Assembly: GCF_034009455.1 (NCBI RefSeq)
Contig: NZ_CP125380.1
Location: 785,001 to 849,000 of the forward strand
Source of the DNA: Pseudomonas sp. P5_109
GTDB lineage: Bacteria > Pseudomonadota > Gammaproteobacteria > Pseudomonadales > Pseudomonadaceae
Direction of reading: 5' to 3'
Length of the DNA: 64,000 bases
Part shown: one piece after another, positions 48,610 to 56,233 of the stretch
Numbering within the stretch: the stretch's first letter is position 1
How the letters are laid out: every line of letters starts with the position of its first letter
Program-made: the position numbers and the translations under genes
Notes under the pieces: model-generated
Told to the model about the DNA's origin: nothing
Database searches by the model: none
Seen by the model: only the letters and a program-made list of their open reading frames with translations

Positions 48610-48750
48610 GGGGGCCTATTCGACAGGTGTTGTAGGGCGTTTGCGGATTGAGTGTAGAAGGGCTTTGCGGGTTTATCGGAAGTGTTTGCCCAGCGACTAA
48701 TCTGATTGTCAGGCATCGACGCGATGCCACCACCGGAAACAGGGAGGCCC

Positions 48751-49659
48751 GTGTATTCACTGCTGATTTCGCTGCTGCTGGCGTTCCTCATTGGCTGGGT
48801 ATCCCAGCGCATGGGTATGTGCCTGGTCAATGCCATGGGGCTGCTGCTCAAGCGCCGGCCGACCCTGTTCGTGTCGCTGGTCAGTTGCGGTTTGTTCGGC
48901 CTGTTGCTCGCACCGCTCTACGCCTTGTCTGGCGTCAGTCAACCGCTGTTCATCCCGGAAGTCGGCTATCTGTCACTGGTCGGTGGCGGGTTGCTGTTCG
49001 GCCTCGCGTCGGTGCTCAACGACGTATGCAGTGTCGGCACCCTCACCAAACTCGCCAGCGGCAACCTCAACAAGGTCTTCACCATCCTCGGCTGGGTGCT
49101 GGGCATCGTGCTGTGGCATCACCTGAACATGCTGCCCGAACACCGGGCGCTGCAAATGCCGATGATCACCAGCCGCCATTACTGGCTGGTCATCGGCATC
49201 GTGCTGCTGATTCTGCTGTTCCTGATCCGGATTCACGGCGACAAACACCTGGTGCTGTCGAGCCTGCTCCTGGGGGCGTTGACCAGCGCCCTCTACACCT
49301 TTGAACCGCTGTGGACGCCCAGCGTGTTCTTCTACGATCTCTCGCAACCGTTCTGGGACTCGGGCGATACACCATTGACCACCCAGCGTGTGGCGGTGTT
49401 CGCCATGCTGATGCTGGGCATGCTCTGTTACACCCTGCATCGCCGCACGTTCAGCTATCAGCGGTTTGCAGCGATGACAGCAGGCAGGCATTTGCTCGCG
49501 GGCGTGTTGATGGGGACCGGTGCATCGATGATGCTCGGTGGGAATGACTCGCAGATTCTGTTGGTGTTTCCGACGTTGACCTGGGTGGGAGCGGTGCCGT
49601 TGGTGTCGATTGTGTTCGGGATATTGGTGGGGGTTGGGGTTAAGCGGTTGCGTGGTTGA
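48751..49659 (+). CDS. YeeE/YedE-like membrane protein
   Basis: An integral membrane protein of about 302 aa with nine or so helices. LISLLLAFLIGWVSQRMGMCLVNAMGLLLKRRP includes the conserved Cys (GMCLVNA) and LLFGLASVLNDVCSVGTLTKLASGN a second Cys, matching the paired-Cys pattern of YeeE/YedE (thiosulfate-transport-like) proteins. The GTG at 48751 has AGGGAGG just upstream (short spacing); the ATG at 48724 lacks a ribosome-binding site. Transport of a sulfur species is the family expectation, not proven here. It lies divergently from the DUF2252 gene, with 141 bp between. Confidence 0.8.
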   Translation: MYSLLISLLLAFLIGWVSQRMGMCLVNAMGLLLKRRPTLFVSLVSCGLFGLLLAPLYALSGVSQPLFIPEVGYLSLVGGGLLFGLASVLNDVCSVGTLTKLASGNLNKVFTILGWVLGIVLWHHLNMLPEHRALQMPMITSRHYWLVIGIVLLILLFLIRIHGDKHLVLSSLLLGALTSALYTFEPLWTPSVFFYDLSQPFWDSGDTPLTTQRVAVFAMLMLGMLCYTLHRRTFSYQRFAAMTAGRHLLAGVLMGTGASMMLGGNDSQILLVFPTLTWVGAVPLVSIVFGILVGVGVKRLRG

Positions 49660-49756
49660 TGTTCGCGGCACTGGAGTTGGACGACCTCAATGAGACCGTC
49701 CATTTTTCAAGGCAATGGTGCAGTCGATGCCGGTCATCGGCATGTATCGATCCTTC

Positions 49757-50119
49757 TCAAGCCTCCATTTCGTCGAGAGGCGCGATGTTGTCCAGTGCCC
49801 GGTTCACCAGCAATTGCGCCAGCACGGCCAACTGCTGGATCGCCAGGGCGATGTTGCGACGCGAACTCTCAAGGTCGCAGGCAAGATCGGTGCTCATGAC
49901 GTTGAGCGAGGCGAGGGTTTCGCTGGCGTGGGTGAGCAGGGATGGTGTGTCGATGTCGGGGCGGAGGGTGAAGACGTGGCTGACGGGGTCGAGGTGATTG
50001 GGGTCGCGGAGGCGGGCGCTGATGGCGGGTTCGGTGGTTTTGGAGAGTTGGGATAAGTCGATTTTGCCTTCAGCTAAATTAGCTGGAGTTTCCGGGGGAT
50101 TGGGGCTGTTTTTTTTCAA
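49757..50119 (-). CDS. DUF6124-like small protein
   Basis: A protein of about 120 aa starting at a TTG at 50119 (KKNSPNPPETPANL), with GTGAGGA eight bases upstream; the ATG at 50155 would start in the leader hairpin. The C-terminal region has the Pseudomonas-specific DUF6124 pattern: LLTHASETLASLNVMSTDLACDLESSRRNIALAIQQLAVLAQLLVNRALDN-type helix. Members are small, common in multiple copies, and of unknown function. The family assignment is from memory of the pattern. The 5' leader is strongly structured (50147-50239). Confidence 0.7.
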   Translation of the reverse strand: MKKNSPNPPETPANLAEGKIDLSQLSKTTEPAISARLRDPNHLDPVSHVFTLRPDIDTPSLLTHASETLASLNVMSTDLACDLESSRRNIALAIQQLAVLAQLLVNRALDNIAPLDEMEA

Positions 50120-50146
50120 GATGACATTCCTCACACTGTTTAGAGA

Positions 50147-50239
50147 AGCTGCCATCCCCTGCTGTCAAACAGGGTTGGGTGGCAGCTATACGCGGGTTGA
50201 CAGACCGGAAGTGTGAGAACCCGGTGCACCCGAAGGTGC
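50147..50239 (-). promoter_or_regulatory. Structured leader region upstream of the DUF6124-like gene
   Basis: AGCTGCCA at 50147 pairs with TGGCAGCT at 50180-50187, with an inner CCCTG (50157-50161)/CAGGG (50170-50174) pair. Next, CGGGTT at 50193-50198 pairs with AACCCG at 50218-50223, and GCACC, CGAA, GGTGC form a hairpin at 50226-50239. Three hairpins in a row directly before the ribosome-binding site of the gene at 50119 suggest a regulatory leader or a structured small RNA. No known RNA family is assigned. Confidence 0.5.
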
Positions 50240-50260
50240 CCCGCGCACAGCCGCCATAAT

Positions 50261-50720
50261 CGTGACTACATGCGCAAATGCATGCTGTCTGATTTGGGAG
50301 GTGTGAAGATTACACTTTCAGCCTGTCAAAGCCGATCGCTGAATTGCAGCGACCCCTGAAGGCTATCGTCGAGAAGTTGCGTCCGCCAGTTCATGAAGGG
50401 CGATGCGTTTTGCGGGAAATGTCCTAGGACGTGAGGAAGGCATCGAGATGGGTCCGCTGGTGTCCAGTGACGACACCACCGTCAAATCCGTGATCAATGT
50501 CGGCTGCAAACCCGCATCAAATAGCTCAGCCGTTACCGATTCCCATATTGCCACCATGCACATAACAGCCTGGCGCGACGGCCTATGTGATCCTATCGTC
50601 AGAATTCACCTGCCACAAAGTGCTTTTGTGAGTTGTGAGCGTACGATGTAATACAGGTTGTCGCTGAATTCCTGCTTGAGCGAACGAAGCGACTGAGCGA
50701 AATGGAATTGGAGATACATC
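50261..50720. other. Intergenic stretch without a supported gene
   Basis: Between the structured leader and the small exported protein gene I find only short overlapping frames on both strands, none with a clear ribosome-binding site or recognisable domain. ACATGCGCAAATGCATGC at 50271-50288 holds a short dyad (GCAAATGC/GCATGC). A promoter for the gene at 50721 is expected here. Confidence 0.4.
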
Positions 50721-50984
50721 ATGATTCCCAAGCACTACTTGAAAGCCCTGGCGACGCTGCTCATCGCCGCTGGCGTGCAGTGGGTGACGCTACCCGCCTA
50801 TGCGACCGAGCAGGGTGAACAACGGCGTGAAGCTCGCGATACCAGGCAGGAAGGGCGCTCCACTGCCCGGCAAACCAAGGATGCCTGCAGAAAGGGCAGT
50901 GACAAGAGCAACGTGGAATGTCGCCAGGACAAGCGCAGCACCAAGCAGGATACCCGTCGCACAGCCCGGGATATCAAGTACTGA
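50721..50984 (+). CDS. Small exported, highly charged protein
   Basis: A protein of 87 aa. An N-terminal signal peptide (YLKALATLLIAAGVQWVTLPAYA, cleavage near residue 28) is followed by about 60 residues rich in Arg, Lys, Glu, Asp and Thr (QRREARDTRQEGR, RSTKQDTRRTARDI), with two Cys (DACRKGS, VECRQDK) that could form a disulfide. The ATG at 50721 follows TTGGAGATACATC. A terminator-like stem lies about 60 bp downstream. I do not recognise a family; similar small periplasmic proteins are common in Pseudomonas. Its role is unknown. Confidence 0.72.
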   Translation: MIPKHYLKALATLLIAAGVQWVTLPAYATEQGEQRREARDTRQEGRSTARQTKDACRKGSDKSNVECRQDKRSTKQDTRRTARDIKY

Positions 50985-51044
50985 TCGCTGGCGTGGGGCC
51001 TGTTTCAGCCCCGTGTGGGACTTGCGATACAGCCAGAAACGACA

Positions 51045-51071
51045 AAGCCCGCACAAGGCGGGCTTCGTTGG
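51045..51071 (+). terminator. Terminator-like stem after the small exported protein gene
   Basis: AAGCCCGC, ACAAG and GCGGGCTT form an 8-bp stem followed by CGTTGGTG. The T-run is poor, so termination is uncertain. Confidence 0.6.
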
Positions 51072-51105
51072 TGTCTCAATTGGTGGGCCGGGGTAATCTG
51101 AACTG

Positions 51106-51658
51106 ATCGCGTATCTAATTGAATTTTATAGAAAATAATCGGTTAATTTTATTTCTGGAATACCTATTGGAATACCACTTCATCAAGTGGTGCTTTGAAA
51201 TAGCCACCGATGAACGACACGACCGTATTGAAATGATGGTCCGTGCATTGGCTAAAGCGAATCAAAAATTCTGAAGAGTGTTCAACTTGCAGAAGGGAGA
51301 GGGGAATCCGGCGAGGGCACGGAAGTCGCCCCTCTGTGAGCGGATCTAGAGCGTAACCGATAAACCTGGCGGTTTCCTCAGATCAGGGATCCATTGATCG
51401 CGTCCAGCTTTACGATGGTTAAGGCTCAGGCTAAGGTACTGGCATAAGGACATGATATTCCAACATTTGTCCACGGAAGGTTGCTGATCAGCCGTAGTGA
51501 CACTACCGCCTTTCCATTCCGAATTTGTTGTGCCCTGAAAAACGCGTGCCGAGCAAGGTGCTGTCATTGATCGCCAGCGGGATTGGCGATTGACGCATCA
51601 GCGTGGGTGTCGCAGGCGTCCTGAACATCAAAAAATTGCTTAACTGAAGGCGGAAAGT
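51106..51658. other. Gap before zorA: AT-rich junction and degenerate frames
   Basis: From about 51110 to 51200 the DNA becomes AT-rich (TCTAATTGAATTTTATAGAAAATAATCGG). An 8-bp direct repeat, GGAATACC, occurs at 51157 and 51169. A frame open from a TTG at 51119 to the stop at 51274 reads FIKWCFEIATDERHDRIEMM and MVRALAKANQKF; it may be the tail of a lost gene, as it has no good start. ATCGCCA and TGGCGAT form an inverted repeat at 51570-51590, 69 bp before zorA. No complete gene or tRNA is supported. This is a plausible island boundary. Confidence 0.45.
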
Positions 51659-53851
51659 ATGGATTTTTCGACGCTGTTGCATCTATGGGGTGCAGCAAGC
51701 TCCGAGCAGTTGATTGCTCCAAAAATTGTAGTTGGCTTCGTTTTCATTTTATGTGCCTGGTACTTTTTCCGTTATTTTTGTAGATCCTTCAAACTGGGCA
51801 GTCAGCTGAAAAATCTGACTAAACGCGTGCAGGGTGTGAAAGCGCTCGCCCCATCTCAACGGCGGTCTGAGTTGGAGCGACTGTTCACTGGAAGCAAGCT
51901 GGAGCACTCCTGGCACGAGTACGCTGAAACGCTGCATGACCAGTTTGAGTTTCAGGAAGGTGAGCAGGTCCTGGTCCGGTCGCGCGCCACCGCTGGCGCG
52001 GCGCATTTTTTCTCACCGCAAAGCGTGGTTGATACACCGCTGGGGACCGAATTCTATAAACACCTACCTGGAATTTTGACGGGTATCGGTATTGTTGGAA
52101 CCTTCTTTGGCTTGATGCTTGGCCTTCAGCATTTTGATCCGAGTACCCCGGAACAGGTCAATGCCAGCGTCGATAAGCTGCTCAAGGACGTGTTGTTTGC
52201 GTTCATTGGCTCCTTTATTTCAATCATGGCTTCCATCGCCGTCACGATCACTGAAAAGTGGCGTCTGGGGCAATGCTACAGGCTCCTTGAAACGTTCAAC
52301 GAAACCATCGACGGTCTTTTCGACAGCGGTGTCGGTGAGGAATATCTGGCGGAGCTTGTACGCTCGAGTGCTGAAAGCTCGGTGCAAACCCGTCAGCTCA
52401 AGGACAGCCTGGTTACCGACCTGCGTGAAATGCTGCAGAACCTCGTTGATACCCAAGTCCGCGAAAGCCTCAAATTAGCGGAAACCTTGTCAACCACTTA
52501 CCGAGACTCCGGGCAGTTGCTGGCCGATCAGGTGAGTGGTGCCATCGAGAACAGTCTCAAATCTCCGCTTGAAGCTATCGCGGGTGCTGTTCAGGCCGCC
52601 AGTGGCGAGCAGTCGGGGCAAGTACAGAACCTTCTTCAGGATGTTCTGGTTGCCTTCATGAATAAGCTGGAAGGTACGTTTGGCCAACAGTTCAATGGCC
52701 TACACGAACTGATGGGGCAATCCGTTGCTGCCATGCAGTCGATGCAGCAAGGCTTTTCCACACTGATCCAGGATATGCGTTCGGCTAGCGAGTCATCGAC
52801 CCAAAACAGCTCGACCATGATCGCCCAGTTACTCTCCGACATGCAGACCGGACAGAACGCCATGCAAGCGGGGATGAACGAGATGCTCGTCAATCTCCAG
52901 GCCTCGGTTGCCCGTATCGGCAACGAAGGGGAGGGGGCTGGCGCTCGAATGGCCGAGCAATTGGAGAAGTTGTTTGCTCAAAGCGAAGCTCGCCAACAGG
53001 CAATGGCTGAAAATCTCCAGGCTTTTGTTGAGTCGATCAAGCAGAACATCGGCCAGGGACAACAGGAAACCATGGCAAAAATTGCGGGCTCCGTTGAGGT
53101 GCTGGGTGGGCAACTCTCGGCAGTCTTCAAGCAATTGGAGCACGGCCAGCAGCAGATGGATCAAACCACCCGCGCTGCACAGGCTGACCTGCATCAAGGC
53201 ACCCGTGACTTGGTGGGCGGCCTTAACGAGCAGGTTAAGGCGTTGCTGCAAACAGTGTCTGAGCAACAGAAGTCTGCGCAGGACACCGTCAAGGCATTGA
53301 GTGCCCAGACAGAGCAGCATTTGCAGAGCATGCAGCTAGGGGCAGACAAGATGCGGGCTGCGGCTGAGCGATTCGAAACGGCCGGGCAAAGCGTTGCGCG
53401 AGCCAGTGAGTCGACTGCGGGTCTGATGGGAACAGTTCAGGGCGCAGGTACTGAGCTTGCACAGGCATCACGTGAGTTGAACACCGTGGTCGCGGACTAC
53501 CGAAACAATCGTGAAGCGCTGGCGAAAACGCTCGCGGTCATCGAAGGGGTTGTCGCAAGTGCACAAGGGGAGGCCAGTGGTCGTAGCCAGTACCTCCAGG
53601 ACCTGAAGGTTCAAAGCGAGCGGATGCAGGCGCTTAACCGTGAAGTGTACGAGTACCTGGAAAACATCAGTGGTGTGTTGGGTAGCGGCTTCAAAGAGTT
53701 CGGTGATGGCATGGACCGGGTCTTGAGACAAACTCTGGGTAGCCTGGACGCCGAGCTTGATAAAGCGGTCAAGAGCCTGGCCGGTGGGGTAGAAGGGGTC
53801 AAAGAAAGTCTCGAAGACTTCGGCGACATCATGGAACGAATCAGGCAGTAA
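51659..53851 (+). CDS. zorA: Zorya type I protein ZorA (MotA-like motor with long tail)
   Basis: ZorA of 730 aa, the length typical of type I Zorya. TM1 is near residues 22-42 (IVVGFVFILCAWYFF), TM2 near 137-158 (LPGILTGIGIVGTFFGLML) and TM3 near 178-200 (FAFIGSFISIMASIAVTI), the MotA/TolQ/ExbB-like proton-channel core. From about residue 210 to the end runs a long Gln/Glu/Ala-rich coiled-coil tail that should project into the cytoplasm; the tail is essential in characterised systems. The ATG at 51659 follows AGGCGGAAAGT. zorB starts 13 bp after the stop. Together with ZorB it forms a membrane motor thought to sense phage infection at the envelope and signal to the DNA-acting subunits. Confidence 0.93.
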   Translation: MDFSTLLHLWGAASSEQLIAPKIVVGFVFILCAWYFFRYFCRSFKLGSQLKNLTKRVQGVKALAPSQRRSELERLFTGSKLEHSWHEYAETLHDQFEFQEGEQVLVRSRATAGAAHFFSPQSVVDTPLGTEFYKHLPGILTGIGIVGTFFGLMLGLQHFDPSTPEQVNASVDKLLKDVLFAFIGSFISIMASIAVTITEKWRLGQCYRLLETFNETIDGLFDSGVGEEYLAELVRSSAESSVQTRQLKDSLVTDLREMLQNLVDTQVRESLKLAETLSTTYRDSGQLLADQVSGAIENSLKSPLEAIAGAVQAASGEQSGQVQNLLQDVLVAFMNKLEGTFGQQFNGLHELMGQSVAAMQSMQQGFSTLIQDMRSASESSTQNSSTMIAQLLSDMQTGQNAMQAGMNEMLVNLQASVARIGNEGEGAGARMAEQLEKLFAQSEARQQAMAENLQAFVESIKQNIGQGQQETMAKIAGSVEVLGGQLSAVFKQLEHGQQQMDQTTRAAQADLHQGTRDLVGGLNEQVKALLQTVSEQQKSAQDTVKALSAQTEQHLQSMQLGADKMRAAAERFETAGQSVARASESTAGLMGTVQGAGTELAQASRELNTVVADYRNNREALAKTLAVIEGVVASAQGEASGRSQYLQDLKVQSERMQALNREVYEYLENISGVLGSGFKEFGDGMDRVLRQTLGSLDAELDKAVKSLAGGVEGVKESLEDFGDIMERIRQ

Positions 53852-53864
53852 CGGAGGCTAGTCG

Positions 53865-54608
53865 ATGTTTGGTAAGCAAATGCCGTCGGCTGCCCGTTCA
53901 AAAGACGAGGGAGAGAAGCCTTTCTGGATCTCCTTCGCTGATTTGATGACGGCGATGATGATTCTGTTTCTCGTGGTCATGGTGGCGGCTTTGAGTTCTG
54001 TGACGCAGCGTATTAACCAGGCGGAGCAGGGGGAGAAGCAGCGTAACAAGGACATCAGTCAGATCTGCGAGCACCTGAGCCTTAAGGCGAAGACTGCCAG
54101 CAAGACCATCGTCGTGGACTGCAAGGACAACCGGATCAGCTTCGGCGATGCTGGCCGCTTTGGGCATAACCAGTATGCGCTGAGCAACGATGGCCAGTCG
54201 GCACTTCAGGAAGTTGTGCCGATGATTCTGGACGCGGCTAACAGTGAAGAAGGCCGTAAATGGTTCAAACAGGTTGTCATCGAGGGATCGACAGACACCG
54301 ATGGTTCCTATCTTTATAACCTGCACCTTTCATTGCAGCGTTCGGAGTGGGTGATGTGCAGCTTGCTGGATAGCCGCAGTCCGCTCCAGGTCGGATTGTC
54401 GCCGGAGCATCAGCAGCAAATCAGATCGATGTTCCTGGCGGGTGGTGTGTCGTTCAACAATGCAAAGGACACCAAGGAAGAAAGCCGCCGAGTGGAGTTG
54501 CGCATGCAGTTCTTTGGCTTGAAGGAGAAGGAAGAAAACCTCAAGCCAGAGGTGCCGGTGTTCAATAACACTGATATGGAAAAGTGTCAGTTGGCGATGA
54601 ACCGATGA
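53865..54608 (+). CDS. zorB: Zorya protein ZorB (MotB-like, peptidoglycan-binding)
   Basis: ZorB of 247 aa. After a short cytoplasmic N-terminus, a single membrane helix reads FADLMTAMMILFLVVMVAAL with Asp26 in the position of the proton-accepting Asp of MotB. A coiled segment leads to a periplasmic OmpA-like domain (VVIEGSTDTDGSYLYNLHLSLQRSEWV, RRVELRMQF) for peptidoglycan binding. Two extra Cys (QICEHLSL, IVVDCKDN) may form a disulfide. The ATG at 53865 follows ACGGAGG. The last bases overlap zorC (ATGA), so the genes are translationally coupled. Confidence 0.94.
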   Translation: MFGKQMPSAARSKDEGEKPFWISFADLMTAMMILFLVVMVAALSSVTQRINQAEQGEKQRNKDISQICEHLSLKAKTASKTIVVDCKDNRISFGDAGRFGHNQYALSNDGQSALQEVVPMILDAANSEEGRKWFKQVVIEGSTDTDGSYLYNLHLSLQRSEWVMCSLLDSRSPLQVGLSPEHQQQIRSMFLAGGVSFNNAKDTKEESRRVELRMQFFGLKEKEENLKPEVPVFNNTDMEKCQLAMNR

Positions 54609-56233
54609 CCAGCCCAATCGCGAGGCTTTCCGCCGCTATTAACCTGAGTCTTTCCACGCATCGAACGGGGCCGGCGCCTGAACCGTTGGCGCGATTCCCC
54701 CGTCTGGGGGCTGCGGGAAGGGATCTTTACGAACGATTCGAGCGCGCTGAAAAGGCTTTGCCGCCACCTCAGGAAAAGCGCCGTGCTGCGATCAGCAAAT
54801 TTCGCAATGTAATCCCACTCAACGCCTCAGAATGGCGCTTGGTTTTCGCCGGCCTCTCGGACAAGAGTGAGCGAGTCGGGCCGATCCTGGACGACGACCA
54901 GCTTTATGCTCGAGTGCACAAAGAAATCCATGACCGTATCGAAAAACGAAGGCTGAGCCGCCGGGATTGGTTGGCGCTGTGCTTTAGCTACTTTGGGTAC
55001 GAGGCCGTAACGCCTGACCAGAACGCCAATTGGTGCCTGTTGCGCGATGACGTTCAACTTGGCTTCGAATGCGTCAGAGGCCAGCAAAAACGCGAAAAGG
55101 AATGGGTGCAAATCGTCCAGCAGCATCAGGAGCTTTTTTCCGAACAGGCGGGTGCGAGGCTGGGTGACCAGATGTTCAAGGGGGAGATCAGCGACCTTTC
55201 TGCACTGCAGACGATTGCGCAGATCCCAGACAACAGTTGGCTGTGGCGCAGGATCTTCAGCGTACTGATTTCTCGTATTTTCATGTTGGATGACGCCGAG
55301 TTTTCTCAGCGCTTAGCCGACCTTGTCGACATCGGTCGACAGCATCCGCGCTACATGAACGACGTTCTGAGCGCGTGCCTGTCGCGTTATCACTTGGCCG
55401 CTTATCGAGAAAAGCCGTCGTCGCTGCTCAAACAGGTCGCGCTCGACAATTGGGGCAGCCCTCAAATTCGTTCCAGGCAAAACAGCTGGCTGCAGTATGT
55501 TGAAAAAGACGTCTGTGCGATGGTCGTGGCGTGGTTTGCGAAGGAAGACCTTGAACACTTCTTCAACTTGCTCAAAGGGGAAGCAGAGGTCGATCAATCA
55601 CGTCTGCATTATTGGCTGCGTTTTGCTAACCAGATGAGTTACACCCGGATTGTCATGGGCTCGGATGCCTGGCATGACAGTGGGCGGGACTTCGTTCATT
55701 TCCGTGAGAAGAACAAAGGGCGCCTTAGCCGACTGGTAGGCGGTCCCGGTCATAACAACGCAGTCATCATGCAGATCGGGAACTATTTTTTCGTGGAGTT
55801 CTCCGGAACCGGTAATGCTTGCTATGTGTATCAAGCAGACAAGTCGCCTTTCAATCCAGATAAGCCACTACTCGAATTGGCTAGCGAACTGAAGCAGCCT
55901 AGCCGTGCGCTGGATCGAATGCGGCACTCACCTGCACCTAGCCGCCCGAATCGCATAGAGGGCTGGCTCAGCAAATTTGATGATGCCCTCGAGAAATGGG
56001 GTATTCGTGTGCAGAGTCATACCGGCACGTCAGGGTCATCCAAACCCATGGCATTGGAAGAGCAAGTCCGTGACGCCCTGAAGTCGGTCAAACACAAAGT
56101 ACATGACCAACGCGCGCGCGGCGGTGCGTTTCAGGTCCAGCTTGATAACAACGACCTGGCTGCCGTTGCAGCGCTCCAGCGCCTGGGCTTCAAGCCCGTC
56201 AATCACCAGTCACTCCGGTTCTGGAGACAATAA
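54605..56233 (+). CDS. zorC: Zorya type I protein ZorC (EH-signature)
   Basis: ZorC of 542 aa, the cytoplasmic partner unique to type I Zorya. The central region has the EH_Signature features (ARVHKEIHDRIEKRRLSRRDWLALCFSYFGYE, YVEKDVCAMVVAWFAKEDLEHFFNLLK, RYMNDVLSACLSRYHL). Characterised ZorC binds DNA and works with ZorD. The start is the ATG at 54605 that overlaps the zorB stop; an upstream ATG at 54584 lies within zorB. The stop overlaps the zorD start (TAATG). The C-terminus is basic (KHKVHDQRARGG), which fits DNA contact. Confidence 0.9.
   Translation: MTSPIARLSAAINLSLSTHRTGPAPEPLARFPRLGAAGRDLYERFERAEKALPPPQEKRRAAISKFRNVIPLNASEWRLVFAGLSDKSERVGPILDDDQLYARVHKEIHDRIEKRRLSRRDWLALCFSYFGYEAVTPDQNANWCLLRDDVQLGFECVRGQQKREKEWVQIVQQHQELFSEQAGARLGDQMFKGEISDLSALQTIAQIPDNSWLWRRIFSVLISRIFMLDDAEFSQRLADLVDIGRQHPRYMNDVLSACLSRYHLAAYREKPSSLLKQVALDNWGSPQIRSRQNSWLQYVEKDVCAMVVAWFAKEDLEHFFNLLKGEAEVDQSRLHYWLRFANQMSYTRIVMGSDAWHDSGRDFVHFREKNKGRLSRLVGGPGHNNAVIMQIGNYFFVEFSGTGNACYVYQADKSPFNPDKPLLELASELKQPSRALDRMRHSPAPSRPNRIEGWLSKFDDALEKWGIRVQSHTGTSGSSKPMALEEQVRDALKSVKHKVHDQRARGGAFQVQLDNNDLAAVAALQRLGFKPVNHQSLRFWRQ

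Noticed and set aside
50403..50651. An 82-codon plus-strand frame, and an opposing 66-codon minus-strand frame, before the small exported protein gene
   Set aside because: No ribosome-binding site, no recognisable domain, and frames on both strands compete. Not enough to call a gene.
51080..51110. A tRNA-like or attachment-site-like sequence (GGTGGGCCGGGGTAATCTGAAC)
   Set aside because: It recalls the antisense 3' end of a tRNA but no cloverleaf can be folded, so no tRNA is called. It is kept only as a hint of an insertion scar.
51346..51567. A 73-codon minus-strand frame upstream of zorA
   Set aside because: No clear ribosome-binding site and no family pattern; it would also occupy the likely zorA promoter region.
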